A stretch of DNA of 64,000 nt from Clostridium sp. (GTDB lineage Bacteria; Bacillota; Clostridia; Lachnospirales; Lachnospiraceae): assembly GCA_023664605.1 (NCBI GenBank), contig JAMPFF010000001.1, forward strand, positions 1-64,000, given 5' to 3'. The notes under the pieces were generated by a model. The model was not told the origin of the DNA and did no database searches. It saw only the letters and a list, made by a program, of their open reading frames with translations. Every line of letters starts with the position of its first letter. Positions within the stretch are counted from its first letter, which is position 1. Below, one piece after another: positions 9,742 to 21,095 of this stretch. The translations under genes were made by a program, and so were the position numbers.

Positions 9742-12700
9742 TTATGATTCCACTGCTCCTACTGCTTCTTTTGTTACTTCACCTTCTGCATCCCCCTGCA
9801 TTTCCTCGTCCATAACTTCCTCTTCCGACATCAAAGCGTCAACCGCCTCCTCGGACACTGTAATCTCTTCGTCCTCCGAAGAACCGTCATCAACATTTAA
9901 CTCGTCTCCTGAAGTCAGACGCGCAAGCAGATTCTCATCTGTACTCAACCTTGTATTGCGGTATCTCTTCATACCCGTACCGGCAGGAATTAATTTACCG
10001 ATAATAACATTTTCTTTCAGACCGATAAGCGGGTCGATTTTACCTTTGATTGCCGCTTCCGTCAATACCTTTGTCGTTTCCTGGAAAGAAGCCGCCGACA
10101 GGAAAGAGTTGGTCGCTAACGCCGCTTTTGTAATACCAAGCATAATCTGCTTGCCGTCAGCAGGCTCTTTTCCTTCTTTCACCAAAGCTTCGTTGATATC
10201 TTCATATTCCAGTACGTCAACCAGCGTACCCGGAAGGTATTCCGTATCGCCGCTGCTTTCAATCCGTACTTTCTTAAGCATCTGGCGCACGATGACTTCG
10301 ATATGCTTATCGGCAATATCAACGCCCTGCAGACGGTATACTCTCTGTACCTCACGCAGCATATAATCCTGCACCGCACGGATTCCTTTGATTTTTAACA
10401 AATCATGCGGGTTTACGCTTCCCTCCGTCAGTTCGTCGCCCGCTTCCAACGCCGCTCCATCCATAATCTTAATTCTGGAACCGTAAGGAATCAGATACGT
10501 CTTGGATTCTCCCGTCTCGTCGTTGGTAATGACAACTTCACGTTTCTTCTTGGTATCCTTAATCGTTGCCACGCCGCTGAATTCAGCGATAATTGCAAGT
10601 CCTTTCGGTTTACGCGCTTCAAAAAGCTCCTCGACACGGGGGAGACCCTGTGTAATATCGTCACCGGCAACACCGCCCGTATGGAACGTACGCATGGTAA
10701 GCTGCGTACCGGGTTCACCGATAGACTGCGCCGCTATAATGCCGACTGCCTCACCTACCTGAACCGCCTCACCGGTTGCCATATTCGCGCCGTAACATTT
10801 TGCACAGATACCGCTATGGGAACGGCAGGTCAAAATCGTACGGATTTTAACCTCTTCCACCGGTTCGCCTTTTTCATTTACGCCTACGCTTAAAATTTTA
10901 GCGGCACGGCTTGGCGTAATCATATGATTACGTTTTACAATCACATTACCGTCTTTATCTTTTATTTCCTCACAGGCGAATCTTCCCGTAATTCTGTCTT
11001 TTAATCCCTCGATAGTCTCTTTGCCGTCCATGAACGCCTTGACATACATACCGGGAATATCCTCGCGCCCTTCGCTGCAGTCTATCTCACGGATAATCAG
11101 CTCCTGGGATACATCGACCATACGTCTTGTCAGATATCCCGAATCGGCTGTACGCAGCGCAGTATCGGACAGACCTTTACGTGCGCCGTGTGCGGACATA
11201 AAGTATTCCAGAACGTCAAGTCCTTCACGGAAATTAGATTTAATCGGCAGCTCAATCGTTCTACCGGTCGTATCCGCCATCAATCCACGCATACCCGCAA
11301 GCTGTTTAATCTGCTGATTGGAACCACGGGCGCCGGAATCGGCCATCATGTAAATATTATTATATTTATCCAATCCTGCCAGCAATACCTCTGTCAGTTC
11401 CTTATCCGTCTCATTCCAGGTTTCAACAACTGCACGATACCGCTCTTCCTCCGTAATCAGTCCGCGTCTGAAATTCTGGGAAATCTTATCAACCGTCACC
11501 TGTGCCTCTTCCAGCATTTCCTGTTTCTTGGAAGGCACTGTCATATCGGAGATAGATACCGTCATTGCGGCCTTGGTGGAATAATGATATCCTGTGGACT
11601 TAATCAAATCCAGCACTTCCGCAGTCCTTACCGCGCCATGGATATTGATGACTTTCTCCAAAATCTGTTTTAACTGCTTCTTTCCTACATGGAAATCCAC
11701 TTCCAGCTTTAAGAAGTTTTCCGGCTTGCTTCTATCCACATAGCCCAAATCCTGCGGTAAAATTTCATTAAAAAGGAATCGTCCTAACGTGGATTCCTCA
11801 ATACCGGAAATCATTTCCCCGTCAGCGTTTTCTTTCTGCACTCTGACATGGATTCTGCTGTGCAGCGTACATTCGCCATTTTCATAAGCAAGAATCGCTT
11901 CGTTAATATTTTTATAAAATTTGCCTTCTCCGACTACACCCTCTCTTTCCTGTGTCAGGTAATAAATACCTAACACCATATCCTGAGAAGGAACTGCAAC
12001 CGGACCGCCATCCGACGGTTTCAACAGGTTGTTGGGCGATAAGAGCAAAAACCGGCATTCCGCCTGCGCCTCTACGGACAGCGGCAGATGCACCGCCATC
12101 TGGTCACCGTCAAAGTCGGCGTTGAATGCAGTACATACAAGCGGATGCAGCTTAATCGCTTTACCCTCGACCAGAATCGGCTCAAAAGCCTGAATACCAA
12201 GTCTGTGCAGCGTAGGCGCACGGTTTAACATAACCGGATGCTCCCTGATAACTTCCTCCAGCACATCCCATACCTGTGTATCAAGTCTTTCCACCAGTTT
12301 CTTGGCATTTTTAATATTCTGTGAAATGCCTCTTGCCACCAGTTCTTTCATAACAAAAGGCTTAAACAGTTCAATCGCCATTTCTTTTGGCAGACCGCAC
12401 TGATAAATCTTTAATTCCGGACCGACAACGATAACGGAACGGCCGGAATAATCGACACGTTTTCCGAGCAGATTCTGACGGAAACGTCCGGATTTACCCT
12501 TTAACATGTCGGATAAGGACTTAAGCGCACGGTTACCCGGGCCTGTTACCGGACGGCCTCTTCTGCCGTTATCAATCAAGGCGTCCACTGCCTCCTGTAA
12601 CATTCTCTTTTCGTTACGGACGATGATATCCGGCGCGCCAAGTTCCAATAATCTCTTCAAACGGTTATTTCTATTGATAATTCTTCTATACAAATCATTT

Positions 12701-13482
12701 AAATCAGAAGTAGCAAAACGTCCGCCATCCAACTGTACCATAGGACGTAAATCCGGCGGAATAACCGGAATCGCATCCATAATCATCCATTCGGGCTTAT
12801 TGCCTGATTCCCTGAATGCTTCTACCACTTCCAGTCTCTTAATAATGCGGGCGCTCTTTTGTCCGCTGGAATCCTTTAATTCCTCTTTCAATTCCGCTGC
12901 TTCCGTCTCTAAATCAATCGCCTCTAACAGCTCCTTAATCGCTTCCGCGCCCATGCCGACACGGAATTTGGAACCCCAGTTTTCCCTTGCGTCCTGGTAT
13001 TCCTTTTCGGAAAGAACCTGCTTGTATTCCAAATCGCTCTCTCCTGCATCCAGCACGATATAAGCCGCAAAATACAATACTTTTTCAAGCACTCTGGGAG
13101 ACAAATCCAAAATGAGGCCCATCCTGCTCGGGATTCCCTTAAAATACCAGATATGGGATACCGGCGCAGCCAGCGCGATATGACCCATACGCTCCCTGCG
13201 CACGCTTGCTTTCGTTACCTCAACGCCGCATCTGTCGCAGACAACGCCTTTATATCTGATTTTCTTATATTTACCGCAATGACATTCCCAGTCTTTGCTG
13301 GGGCCGAAAATTTTCTCACAGTAAAGCCCGTCTTTTTCCGGCTTCAATGTTCTGTAGTTAATCGTTTCCGGCTTTAATACCTCACCTCTGGACCACTCTC
13401 TGATTTTATCAGGAGATGCAAGACCAATCCTGATTGCATCAAATGTCATAGGTTGATATGCTTCCTGTCTTATTTCCGCCAT
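9742..13482 (-). CDS. rpoC: DNA-directed RNA polymerase beta' subunit
   Basis: About 1246 residues encode the catalytic clamp subunit of RNA polymerase. The N-terminal zinc-binding site ([20 protein letters not shown]), the catalytic [12 protein letters not shown] loop, the trigger-loop region ([25 protein letters not shown]) and a second zinc site ([13 protein letters not shown]) are all present. The protein ends in an acidic tail, as seen in Lachnospiraceae-type enzymes. The start was placed at ATG 13482 ([12 protein letters not shown]) by similarity to known N-termini. A GTG at 13494 is possible and has GGAAAG six bases upstream. It follows rpoB by less than 30 bases. Confidence 0.97.
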   Translation of the reverse strand: MAEIRQEAYQPMTFDAIRIGLASPDKIREWSRGEVLKPETINYRTLKPEKDGLYCEKIFGPSKDWECHCGKYKKIRYKGVVCDRCGVEVTKASVRRERMGHIALAAPVSHIWYFKGIPSRMGLILDLSPRVLEKVLYFAAYIVLDAGESDLEYKQVLSEKEYQDARENWGSKFRVGMGAEAIKELLEAIDLETEAAELKEELKDSSGQKSARIIKRLEVVEAFRESGNKPEWMIMDAIPVIPPDLRPMVQLDGGRFATSDLNDLYRRIINRNNRLKRLLELGAPDIIVRNEKRMLQEAVDALIDNGRRGRPVTGPGNRALKSLSDMLKGKSGRFRQNLLGKRVDYSGRSVIVVGPELKIYQCGLPKEMAIELFKPFVMKELVARGISQNIKNAKKLVERLDTQVWDVLEEVIREHPVMLNRAPTLHRLGIQAFEPILVEGKAIKLHPLVCTAFNADFDGDQMAVHLPLSVEAQAECRFLLLSPNNLLKPSDGGPVAVPSQDMVLGIYYLTQEREGVVGEGKFYKNINEAILAYENGECTLHSRIHVRVQKENADGEMISGIEESTLGRFLFNEILPQDLGYVDRSKPENFLKLEVDFHVGKKQLKQILEKVINIHGAVRTAEVLDLIKSTGYHYSTKAAMTVSISDMTVPSKKQEMLEEAQVTVDKISQNFRRGLITEEERYRAVVETWNETDKELTEVLLAGLDKYNNIYMMADSGARGSNQQIKQLAGMRGLMADTTGRTIELPIKSNFREGLDVLEYFMSAHGARKGLSDTALRTADSGYLTRRMVDVSQELIIREIDCSEGREDIPGMYVKAFMDGKETIEGLKDRITGRFACEEIKDKDGNVIVKRNHMITPSRAAKILSVGVNEKGEPVEEVKIRTILTCRSHSGICAKCYGANMATGEAVQVGEAVGIIAAQSIGEPGTQLTMRTFHTGGVAGDDITQGLPRVEELFEARKPKGLAIIAEFSGVATIKDTKKKREVVITNDETGESKTYLIPYGSRIKIMDGAALEAGDELTEGSVNPHDLLKIKGIRAVQDYMLREVQRVYRLQGVDIADKHIEVIVRQMLKKVRIESSGDTEYLPGTLVDVLEYEDINEALVKEGKEPADGKQIMLGITKAALATNSFLSAASFQETTKVLTEAAIKGKIDPLIGLKENVIIGKLIPAGTGMKRYRNTRLSTDENLLARLTSGDELNVDDGSSEDEEITVSEEAVDALMSEEEVMDEEMQGDAEGEVTKEAVGAVES

Positions 13483-13508
13483 ATTAATACCCACGCCTTT
13501 CTTTCCGC

Positions 13509-16500
13509 TTATTCGTCAAAAGATTCTTCAAAATCAGCATCCAATTCCATATCGTCCTCTATAAAGTCCGATTCTTCTTCACTGCTGACAAGTTCTCCGC
13601 TTTCTTCATCAAACTCCTGCTTCTGATAGCCCAGAGAACCAAGAGATTCCTTATCATAATCATAATCCCTGGAATCACCCTCCATCTCGTAACGGTAATC
13701 CGTCTCACTATAATCAACGGATTCCATTATTTCAACTTCCGTCTGGTCTTCACGAAGTACCCTGACATCCAAACCAAGCGACTGCAATTCCTTTAACAGA
13801 ACCTTGAAAGATTCCGGAATGCCCGGCTCCGGTATATTGTCACCTTTAATAATTGCTTCATAAGTCTTGACACGTCCGACAACATCATCAGATTTTACGG
13901 TCAAAATTTCCTGCAGCGTATAAGCGGCGCCATATGCCTCAAGCGCCCAAACCTCCATTTCACCGAAACGCTGTCCGCCGAACTGCGCTTTACCGCCCAA
14001 CGGCTGCTGCGTTACCAGTGCATAAGGACCTGTCGAACGCGCATGAATCTTATCGTCTACCAGATGATGCAGTTTCAGATAGTGCATATGTCCGATTGTT
14101 ACAGGCGCGTCAAAGAACTCTCCCGTTCTGCCGTCACGGAGTCTTACTTTACCGTCCCTGGAAATCGGAACGCCTTTCCATACCTCACGGTAATCCCGAT
14201 TTTCGGACAAATACTCCATAACTTCCGGTAAAAGTTCATCTTTATGCTTTTTCTCAAATTCTTCCCATTCCAGATTGACGTAATCATTCGCCAAATCCAG
14301 CGTGTCCATAATATCATTTTCTTTTGCGCCGTCAAATACCGGCGTCGCTACGTTAAAGCCAAGCGCTTTTGCCGCCAAAGAAAGGTGTATTTCAAGCACC
14401 TGTCCAATATTCATACGAGATGGCACGCCCAGCGGATTGAGTACGATATCTAACGGGCGTCCGTTCGGCAGATAAGGCATATCCTCTACCGGCAGAACAC
14501 GGGAAACAACGCCCTTGTTACCATGGCGGCCTGCCATCTTATCACCGACAGAAATTTTTCTCTTCTGTGCGATATAGATGCGGACAGCCTGATTGACACC
14601 GGGCGATAACTCGTCTCCGTTATCCCTTGTAAATACTTTGGCATTAACGACAATACCGTATTCTCCATGCGGCACTTTCAAAGAAGTGTCGCGGACTTCA
14701 CGCGCTTTTTCACCGAAAATGGCACGTAACAGTCTTTCTTCCGCCGTCAGCTCCGTTTCGCCTTTCGGCGTTACCTTACCGACTAAGATATCTCCGGCGC
14801 GCACCTCCGCACCGATTCTGATAATGCCTCTTTCATCCAAATCTTTTAACGCGTCATCACCAACGCCGGGAACGTCTCTCGTGATTTCCTCCGGCCCTAA
14901 TTTCGTATCACGCGCTTCCGCTTCATATTCTTCTATATGAACTGATGTATATACATCCTCCTGCACCAGTCTTTCACTGAGCAGTACGGCGTCTTCGTAA
15001 TTATAGCCTTCCCACGTCATAAAGCCGATAAGCGGGTTCTTACCAAGAGCCAGCTCGCCACCCTCCGTGGACGGACCGTCCGCGATAACCTCGCCCTGTG
15101 CTACATGATTGCCCTTAAATACGATAGGCTTCTGATTGTAGCAGTTAGACTGGTTGCTTCTGGAAAACTTAGCCAGATGATATTCATCCTTTTCACCGTC
15201 ATCATAAGTCATCTTAATTAATTCGGAAGAAACATAGTCAATCGTTCCTGCCTTTTTCGCCAGCACGCAGACACCGGAATCGACTGCCGCCTTGGGTTCC
15301 ATACCCGTACCGACTACCGGCGCTTCCGTAAATAATAACGGCACTGCCTGACGCTGCATGTTGGAACCCATCAGCGCACGGTTTGCGTCATCATTCTGTA
15401 AGAAAGGAATCAATGCGGTTGCTACGGAAAATACCATCTTAGGCGATACGTCCATGTAATCGAACATTGCCTTCGGATATTCCTGCGTTTCCTCTTTATA
15501 ACGGCCTGATATACTATTCCGTGTAAAATAGCCGTTTTCATCCAGCGGCGCAGATGCCTGCGCTACGTGGTAATTATCTTCTTCATCCGCCGTCATATAT
15601 ACCACTTCATCCGTAACACGCGGATTCTGCGGGTCGCTCTTGTCGATTTTGCGGTAAGGAGCCTCCACAAAACCATATTCGTTAATTCTTGCATAGGATG
15701 CAAGTGAGTTAATCAAACCGATGTTAGGACCTTCGGGCGTCTCGATAGGACACATTCTGCCGTAGTGCGTATAATGAACGTCACGAACCTCAAATCCGGC
15801 TCTGTCACGCGACAGACCGCCCGGTCCAAGCGCGGAAAGACGTCTTTTATGCGTCAGCTCGCCTAACGGGTTGTTCTGGTCCATAAACTGTGAAAGCTGG
15901 GAAGAACCGAAAAATTCTTTGACCGCAGCCTGTACGGGTTTAATATTAATCAATACCTGCGGGGAAATTTCCTCCACGTCATGCGTCGTCATTCTTTCAC
16001 GGACAACTCTTTCCAGTCTGGACAGACCGATACGGTACTGGTTCTGCAAAAGTTCTCCTACCGCACGGATACGTCTGTTGCCCAAATGGTCTATATCATC
16101 ATCATTTCCGATGCCATACTCCAAATGGATATTATAATTAATAGAAGCAATAATATCTTCCTTTGTAATATGTTTCGGAATCAATTCATGTACATTTTTC
16201 TGAATTGCCTCTGCGAGAACCTCCGGATCGCCGCTGTATTCATCCAGAATCTGCTGCAATACAGGATAATAAACGAGTTCCGTAACGCCAAGTTCTCTTG
16301 GATTACACTCAACAAAGTGAGTAATGTCTACCATCATGTTAGACAATACTTTTACATTCTTTTCCTCTGTCTGAATCCATACATAAGGAATGGCTGCGTT
16401 CTGAATATCATCAGCCATTTCGGCCGTCACTTTATCACCGGCTTTCGCAAGCACTTCCCCTGTCGCAGTATCCACAACATCCTGCGCAAGTATGTGATTT

Positions 16501-17375
16501 CTGATACGGTTTCTAAACATCAGTTTCTTATTAAATTTATATCTGCCGACTTTCGCCAAATCATATCTTCTGGGGTCAAAAAACATAGCGTTAATCAGGC
16601 TTTCCGCGCTTTCCACGCTAAGAGGTTCTCCCGGACGGATTTTTTTGTACAACTCTAAAAGACCTTCCTGGTGATTCTCCGCAACGTCTTTTGTAAAGCT
16701 GGCTTCAATTTTAGGTTCGTCGCCGAAAAGTTCCCTGATTTCATCATTGGAACCAACTCCCAGCGCCCTGATAAGTACGGTGATGGGAACCTTTCTTGTC
16801 CTGTCAACGCGTACATAAAACACATCATTGGAATCCGTTTCATATTCCAACCATGCGCCACGATTCGGAATGAGTGTGGATGCAAACAGCCTTTTACCGA
16901 TTTTATCATGGCTAATCGCATAATAAATACCCGGTGAACGCACTAACTGGCTGACGATGACACGCTCCGCGCCATTGATAATAAATGTGCCGGTCTCCGT
17001 CATAAGAGGCAAATCACCCATAAAAATTTCATGTTCCGTAATCTCGTCCTTTTCTTTATTAATCAGACGAACTTTTACTTTTAACGGCGCCGCGTAATTT
17101 GCATCTCTTTCCTTGCATTTTTCAATAGAATACTTGATGTCATCCTTGCACAGCTCAAAATCTACAAATTCCAGACTCAGATGTCCGCTGTAATCTGAAA
17201 TAGGAGAAATATCGTCAAAGACTTCTTTCAGCCCCTCGTCCAAAAACCACTGATAGGAGTTCTTCTGAACCTCAATCAGGTTCGGCATTTCCAGAACCTC
17301 TTTCTGTCGTGCATAAGTCATACGCGTGTTCTTGCCAGAGGCAGTCGCGCGGATTCTGTTCTTTTCCATTGACAT
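13509..17375 (-). CDS. rpoB: DNA-directed RNA polymerase beta subunit
   Basis: This 1288-residue beta subunit has the rifampicin region [20 protein letters not shown] followed by [11 protein letters not shown] with unmutated-looking key positions. The [15 protein letters not shown] and [15 protein letters not shown] motifs are intact. The C-terminus has a long acidic extension ([16 protein letters not shown]). Either ATG at 17375 or ATG at 17369 could be used; GGGGTG favours the second slightly. It is separated from rplL by 320 bases that contain two hairpins but no evident promoter, so transcription probably reads through from the rplJL unit at reduced level. Confidence 0.98.
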   Translation of the reverse strand: MSMEKNRIRATASGKNTRMTYARQKEVLEMPNLIEVQKNSYQWFLDEGLKEVFDDISPISDYSGHLSLEFVDFELCKDDIKYSIEKCKERDANYAAPLKVKVRLINKEKDEITEHEIFMGDLPLMTETGTFIINGAERVIVSQLVRSPGIYYAISHDKIGKRLFASTLIPNRGAWLEYETDSNDVFYVRVDRTRKVPITVLIRALGVGSNDEIRELFGDEPKIEASFTKDVAENHQEGLLELYKKIRPGEPLSVESAESLINAMFFDPRRYDLAKVGRYKFNKKLMFRNRIRNHILAQDVVDTATGEVLAKAGDKVTAEMADDIQNAAIPYVWIQTEEKNVKVLSNMMVDITHFVECNPRELGVTELVYYPVLQQILDEYSGDPEVLAEAIQKNVHELIPKHITKEDIIASINYNIHLEYGIGNDDDIDHLGNRRIRAVGELLQNQYRIGLSRLERVVRERMTTHDVEEISPQVLINIKPVQAAVKEFFGSSQLSQFMDQNNPLGELTHKRRLSALGPGGLSRDRAGFEVRDVHYTHYGRMCPIETPEGPNIGLINSLASYARINEYGFVEAPYRKIDKSDPQNPRVTDEVVYMTADEEDNYHVAQASAPLDENGYFTRNSISGRYKEETQEYPKAMFDYMDVSPKMVFSVATALIPFLQNDDANRALMGSNMQRQAVPLLFTEAPVVGTGMEPKAAVDSGVCVLAKKAGTIDYVSSELIKMTYDDGEKDEYHLAKFSRSNQSNCYNQKPIVFKGNHVAQGEVIADGPSTEGGELALGKNPLIGFMTWEGYNYEDAVLLSERLVQEDVYTSVHIEEYEAEARDTKLGPEEITRDVPGVGDDALKDLDERGIIRIGAEVRAGDILVGKVTPKGETELTAEERLLRAIFGEKAREVRDTSLKVPHGEYGIVVNAKVFTRDNGDELSPGVNQAVRIYIAQKRKISVGDKMAGRHGNKGVVSRVLPVEDMPYLPNGRPLDIVLNPLGVPSRMNIGQVLEIHLSLAAKALGFNVATPVFDGAKENDIMDTLDLANDYVNLEWEEFEKKHKDELLPEVMEYLSENRDYREVWKGVPISRDGKVRLRDGRTGEFFDAPVTIGHMHYLKLHHLVDDKIHARSTGPYALVTQQPLGGKAQFGGQRFGEMEVWALEAYGAAYTLQEILTVKSDDVVGRVKTYEAIIKGDNIPEPGIPESFKVLLKELQSLGLDVRVLREDQTEVEIMESVDYSETDYRYEMEGDSRDYDYDKESLGSLGYQKQEFDEESGELVSSEEESDFIEDDMELDADFEESFDE

Positions 17376-17564
17376 TTCACCCCGTTCTTTTATGATTCAT
17401 GCCTATTCGCCGGAAAAAAATAATTCAAATAAGCATACCACACCACAATAGTGCATCCTATATTGTACTACAAGTGGAAAAATGAGTCAACGATTAATTT
17501 TAGAAATTTGTAAAAACAGATATGTATAGAGAAATGCAGAATCACTCGGCTTATTCCTAAGAGT

Positions 17565-17658
17565 GTCAGAATTGCTCGGTATTCGCCGGCAATTCTGACA
17601 GGCAAAATATAGAAAATCTAAGGCAGCGTCCTCCGCTGCCCTAGAATATCTTTTTGCC
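17565..17658. repeat. Composite hairpin element between rplL and rpoB
   Basis: The first hairpin pairs GTCAGAATTGC (17565-17575) with GCAATTCTGAC (17589-17599). The second has GGCAAAA (17601-17607) pairing with TTTTGCC (17652-17658), with GGCAGCG/CGCTGCC at its centre (17622-17640). The sequence CAGGCAAAA.TAGAA.GCAGCGTCC.GCTGC.TAGAA.TCTTTTTGCC is shared with 18157-18215 on the other side of rplL. The rest of the 320-base gap (17376-17564 and 17659-17695) shows no gene or clear promoter. A role in differential expression of rplL and rpoB, by partial termination or RNase III cleavage, is inferred. Confidence 0.75.
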
Positions 17659-17695
17659 AACATAAGGACAGTTCGCAACGCGCACTGTCCGTTGT

Positions 17696-18076
17696 TTATT
17701 TAAGTGTAACTTTCGCCCCTTCAGCTTCCAATTTAGCCTTAATGTCATCTGCTTCCTCTTTAGATGCACCTTCTTTTACCATCTTCGGAGCAGAATCTAC
17801 GAGGTCTTTTGCTTCTTTCAAGCCAAGTCCTGTTGCTTCACGAACAACTTTGATAACCTTAACCTTGTTCGGACCAACTTCTGTCAGTTCAACATCGAAC
17901 TCTGACTTCTCTTCTGCCGCTGCGCCGCCTTCGCCGCCGCCTGCTGCTGCAACTACTACGCCTGCTGCTGCAGATACGCCGAACTCCTCCTCGCAAGCCT
18001 TTACTAAATCATTTAATTCTAATACTGTCAACTCTTTGATTGCATCAATTATGTCCTGAGCGGATAATTTTGCCAT
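17696..18076 (-). CDS. rplL: 50S ribosomal protein L7/L12
   Basis: This 126-residue protein has the N-terminal dimerisation helices, the Ala/Gly-rich hinge ([20 protein letters not shown]) and the C-terminal domain [22 protein letters not shown] that binds elongation factors. It forms the multicopy ribosomal stalk on L10. SD GGAGG lies upstream of the ATG. It is flanked on both sides by related composite hairpins, which is unusual and may set its high molar ratio relative to L10 and RpoB. Confidence 0.97.
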   Translation of the reverse strand: MAKLSAQDIIDAIKELTVLELNDLVKACEEEFGVSAAAGVVVAAAGGGEGGAAAEEKSEFDVELTEVGPNKVKVIKVVREATGLGLKEAKDLVDSAPKMVKEGASKEEADDIKAKLEAEGAKVTLK

Positions 18077-18133
18077 GATAATTTACCTCCATTTTTTAAT
18101 TTTGTTATTCTGTGTAATGTGTACATATACATC

Positions 18134-18215
18134 GAAGAATGCGCAAGCATTCTTCCAGGCAAAACTTAGAATTTATTATGCAGCGTCCTTTGCTGCATTA
18201 GAAATTCTTTTTGCC
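18134..18215. repeat. Composite hairpin element between rplJ and rplL
   Basis: The first hairpin is a perfect nine-pair stem GAAGAATGC-GCAA-GCATTCTTC (18134-18155). The second is long and imperfect: GGCAAAA with TTTTGCC, AGAATTT with AAATTCT, and TGCAGC with GCTGCA, spanning 18158-18215 and ending directly at the rplJ stop codon. It is homologous to 17589-17658. The nine-base stem GAAGAATGC/GCATTCTTC recurs at 47876-47896. Confidence 0.8.
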
Positions 18216-18812
18216 TTATGCTTCTGTTACTGTCGCTGCGGGTGTCTCTTCAACTGCGGGAGTTTCCTCTGCCGCCGCTGCCGGAACCTCTTCAGCTACT
18301 GCTGCCGCCGGGGCTTCGCTTGCGGATGCACCGCCTTTTTCCGCCAACTGATTCATAACACGGGCGAAGTTTGTAATCGGAGACTGAATGCTGCCAAGGA
18401 ACTTGGAGAGCAATTCTTCTCTGGATGGAATCTTGGAAACATTGACAATTCCCGCCGCGTCATAAGCAACGCCTTCCACAATACCGCCTTTGATTTCAAG
18501 CGCTTCCGCCGTTTTTGCAAACTTGCAGAGAACTCTTGCGGGCGCGGTAGCGTCTTCCTTGGAAATTGCAAGCGCGCTCGGTCCTTCCAGATAGGAAAGA
18601 AGAGCTTCGCAGTCAGTATCCTTGAATGCAAAATTCATCATCGTGTTTTTGTAAACCTTATAGCTGATACCCTCCGCACGAAGCTGTCTACGAAGTTCCG
18701 TGTCCTGCTCTACCGTAAGTCCACGGTAATCAACCAGTACAACGGACTGTGCGTCTTTGATAGCTGCGGAGATTTCCTCTACGACAGGTTTTTTCAACTC
18801 AACTTTTGCCAT
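18216..18812 (-). CDS. rplJ: 50S ribosomal protein L10
   Basis: The protein has 198 residues. The N-terminal rRNA-binding domain (ISAAIKDAQSVVLVDYRGLT) and the helix that carries L7/L12 dimers are present. A C-terminal tail of about 40 residues is almost entirely Ala, Glu, Pro, Thr and Val, an extension common in this bacterial group. L10 anchors the stalk and, in complex with L12, binds the leader of its own mRNA in many bacteria. That leader is visible upstream (18855-18970). Confidence 0.97.
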   Translation of the reverse strand: MAKVELKKPVVEEISAAIKDAQSVVLVDYRGLTVEQDTELRRQLRAEGISYKVYKNTMMNFAFKDTDCEALLSYLEGPSALAISKEDATAPARVLCKFAKTAEALEIKGGIVEGVAYDAAGIVNVSKIPSREELLSKFLGSIQSPITNFARVMNQLAEKGGASASEAPAAAVAEEVPAAAAEETPAVEETPAATVTEA

Positions 18813-18854
18813 TACCTTTACCTCCTTATAGATTTCTCGCCGATTCAGGAGTTA

Positions 18855-18970
18855 ATATAAAAAACCTCCCCAAAGACAGGAAGGCTCATATCTTCATCGT
18901 AATATAAACTCTTCTCCTCGGTAGGCGATACGCTTACGCCTTACGGCACCTACTGTCTTCGGCATAATCG
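18855..18970 (-). promoter_or_regulatory. Ribosomal protein L10 leader (autoregulatory RNA) with attenuator
   Basis: The minus strand contains the conserved core GCCGAAGACAGTAGGTGCCG, then TAAGGCG and CCTACCGAGGAG, typical of the L10 leader family. A hairpin follows (CCTTCC-tgtcttt-GGGGAGG) and then TTTTTT, which forms an attenuator about 40 bases before rplJ. Known members bind L10-L12 and repress rplJL. Recognition is by conserved sequence, not by a covariance search. Confidence 0.85.
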
Positions 18971-19054
18971 AATGGTTCTTTCATTCGGTTTGGTCAACAC
19001 GACCTTATCTAAAATATCATACTGTAACTTACTTGTCAACTGTTTTTGTACATT

Positions 19055-20317
19055 TTATGGAAAAATAACATATCCCTCCGCGTCGATTAGCACATCCGGC
19101 GACATCCGGCGCATCTCACCGAGTACCCGCTCTTTTTCTTCTCCACTAAGCAGTGTTGTTTTACAGCCGCTTTGTAAGCAGGGGATGAACTGATAACTCT
19201 GCAAGCCGTCCTTTGTCAGGACGATTTTTACCATGCCAGTATCAAGCGTCTTGGAATTGAACCAGAAATTGCCGAGGCTGTAAATAACGGGAACGCCGTC
19301 TATCATATCTATTTTTTGCAAAATATGCGGATGGTCGCCTATGATTAAATCCGCCCCTGCCTCTACCATTTCGGGAGCCTGCTTATTCTGCGCCCAGTCC
19401 GTTTCCTCCTGATTCTCCGTTCCCCAATGGACATAGACCACGACAAAATCACTCTCCGCTTTTGCCGCCGCTATCACTTGCAGCAGTTTTTCCGCATTCC
19501 AGCAGCGGAATACGCCCGGAGAAATCTCCGTCGCGCCTTTGGTATCGGGATTATCCAGCCTTTCTATCTGCGTCGCCGAAATAAAGGCGATTTTTATATC
19601 GTTAATAATAAAATACACTGGTGCGGCCGCTTCTTCCAGATTCGTTCCCGCCCCCACATAGGGCATCCCGGCGTCTTTTAGCGTTTGCAGGGTATCCAGC
19701 AGCGCCTGCTCTCCATAATCATACGTATGGTTATTGGCAAGCGATACAATATCTACTCCCAAATCATATAAATAAGATACATATTCGGGCTTTGCACGGA
19801 ATGTAAACTGTTTCTCGTCAAGTGGCTCCCCTCTATTAGAATAAGCAAATTCATTATTTATCATCATAATATCCGCACTTTTCATCTCCGCTATCAATTC
19901 AGGCGCAATCCCGCTTTTAATGTCGCCGCCGTTTTTGATAAGCGTCGCCATCATCGCATAGTTAGGGTCAAAAAGCATATCGCCTGCAAACGTGATTGTC
20001 ACGCTCTCTTTATCCGCCGCCTCTTTGGCATAAATATTATTTGCCTCCATATATTCTTTATCCTGTAAAATACTGTCGTATTTTCCCGGTGGTACGGCTT
20101 CTTCCTTTTGTCCGTCATCCTCGGCAACGACATCTTTCTCCGGTATTACCGATATTACTTCCTGCACCGACGCATTCTCATTTTCATAACCGGTTTCCGA
20201 ATGATACCATAAATAAGAAAATATGCAAAAAAGCCCTATTGCCAGGGCAGACGCAAGGGTAATTAAAAAAGGCAGTATAAAATTAGAACGTTTCTTTCTA
20301 TATTTCTTTTTTTTCAT
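19055..20317 (-). CDS. CapA-family protein (metallophosphatase-like), membrane anchored
   Basis: This 420-residue protein has a very basic N-terminus (MKKKKYRKKRSN), one membrane helix at about 13-35, an acidic linker and then the PGA_cap/CapA domain. The motifs ITFAGDMLFD, NNEFAYS, SLANNHTYDYG, VHWGTE, IGDHPHILQ and SLGNFWFN are the family's metallophosphatase-like residues. Family members act in poly-gamma-glutamate capsule attachment, but many in Clostridia are uncharacterised. Its place between rplA and the L10 leader is odd. No ribosome binding site precedes the ATG, and an extended -10 box puts the predicted transcript start at the ATG itself. Confidence 0.85.
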   Translation of the reverse strand: MKKKKYRKKRSNFILPFLITLASALAIGLFCIFSYLWYHSETGYENENASVQEVISVIPEKDVVAEDDGQKEEAVPPGKYDSILQDKEYMEANNIYAKEAADKESVTITFAGDMLFDPNYAMMATLIKNGGDIKSGIAPELIAEMKSADIMMINNEFAYSNRGEPLDEKQFTFRAKPEYVSYLYDLGVDIVSLANNHTYDYGEQALLDTLQTLKDAGMPYVGAGTNLEEAAAPVYFIINDIKIAFISATQIERLDNPDTKGATEISPGVFRCWNAEKLLQVIAAAKAESDFVVVYVHWGTENQEETDWAQNKQAPEMVEAGADLIIGDHPHILQKIDMIDGVPVIYSLGNFWFNSKTLDTGMVKIVLTKDGLQSYQFIPCLQSGCKTTLLSGEEKERVLGEMRRMSPDVLIDAEGYVIFP

Positions 20318-20323
20318 AGACTT

Positions 20324-20332
20324 ATTGTATCA
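20324..20332 (-). promoter_or_regulatory. Extended -10 promoter, possibly giving a leaderless CapA mRNA
   Basis: On the minus strand TGATACAAT (TGn plus TACAAT) ends six bases before the CapA ATG. No -35 hexamer is convincing. The spacing would start the transcript at the A of ATG. It lies in the U-rich tail of the rplA terminator. Confidence 0.4.
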
Positions 20333-20339
20333 CATATTG

Positions 20340-20386
20340 CAAAAAAGAACACCCTTTCCTCCCATGCGGTTTCAGGATGTTCTTTC
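20340..20386 (-). terminator. Terminator of the rplK-rplA unit
   Basis: AAAGAACATCCT and AGGGTGTTCTTT pair around an A/G-rich loop and are followed by TTTTTTGC on the minus strand, immediately after the rplA stop codon. It separates the L11-L1 unit from the CapA gene. Confidence 0.8.
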
Positions 20387-20392
20387 TGTCAT

Positions 20393-21082
20393 TTAATATT
20401 TTGCCGTGCTGACTTTTACACCCGGCCCCATTGTCGTTGTCAGTGTAATGCTTCTTAAATACTGGCCTTTCAATGCGGACGGTTTTGCTTTGACAATCGC
20501 TTCCATCAACGCGTCAAAATTCTCCTGTAATTTTGCCTCGTCAAACGATACCTTACCTACCGGTACATGGATGATATTCGCCTTGTCCAGACGATATTCA
20601 ATCTTACCTGCTTTAATATCGTTGACAGCCTTGGTAACGTCCATTGTAACCGTTCCGGCTTTCGGGTTCGGCATCAGGCCTTTCGGTCCAAGCACCTTAC
20701 CGAGACGTCCTACGACGCCCATCATATCCGGCGTTGCCACTACAACGTCAAAATCCAGCCATCCGTCGTTCTGAATCTTGGGAATCAGCTCGTCGCCGCC
20801 TACATAATCCGCTCCTGCGGCTTCCGCCTCCGCTACTTTATCCCCTTTGGCAAATACCAAAACTTTTACTGTTTTACCGGTTCCGTTCGGCAATACTACC
20901 GCGCCGCGAATCTGCTGTTCCGCATGACGTCCGTCGCAACCGGTTCTGATATGCACTTCTACAGTCTCGTCAAATTTGGCTGTAGCCGTTTTCTTTACTA
21001 ATGCAACTGCTTCTGCCGGCTCATACTGCACCTTACGGTCTACGAGTTTGGCAGCTTCCTGATATTTTTTACCATGTTTCAT
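20393..21082 (-). CDS. rplA: 50S ribosomal protein L1
   Basis: This 229-residue protein has the L1 signature region [20 protein letters not shown]1 forms the mobile stalk near the E site and helps release deacylated tRNA. In many bacteria it represses its own mRNA. SD GGAGG precedes the ATG, and the gene starts 13 bases after rplK ends. A strong terminator follows its stop. Confidence 0.97.
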   Translation of the reverse strand: MKHGKKYQEAAKLVDRKVQYEPAEAVALVKKTATAKFDETVEVHIRTGCDGRHAEQQIRGAVVLPNGTGKTVKVLVFAKGDKVAEAEAAGADYVGGDELIPKIQNDGWLDFDVVVATPDMMGVVGRLGKVLGPKGLMPNPKAGTVTMDVTKAVNDIKAGKIEYRLDKANIIHVPVGKVSFDEAKLQENFDALMEAIVKAKPSALKGQYLRSITLTTTMGPGVKVSTAKY

Positions 21083-21095
21083 ATCCGTTCCTCCA

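Noticed and set aside
15981-16658. 225-codon plus-strand frame inside rpoB
   Set aside because: Fully antisense to conserved rpoB; no independent coding signal.
17487-17678. 63-codon minus-strand frame between rplL and rpoB
   Set aside because: It runs through the composite hairpins and has no ribosome site; the structure explains this stretch better.
18075-18860. 261-codon plus-strand frame over rplJ and the L10 leader
   Set aside because: It crosses known regulatory RNA and hairpins and is Cys/Phe-rich, as expected of antisense to Ala/Glu-rich L10.
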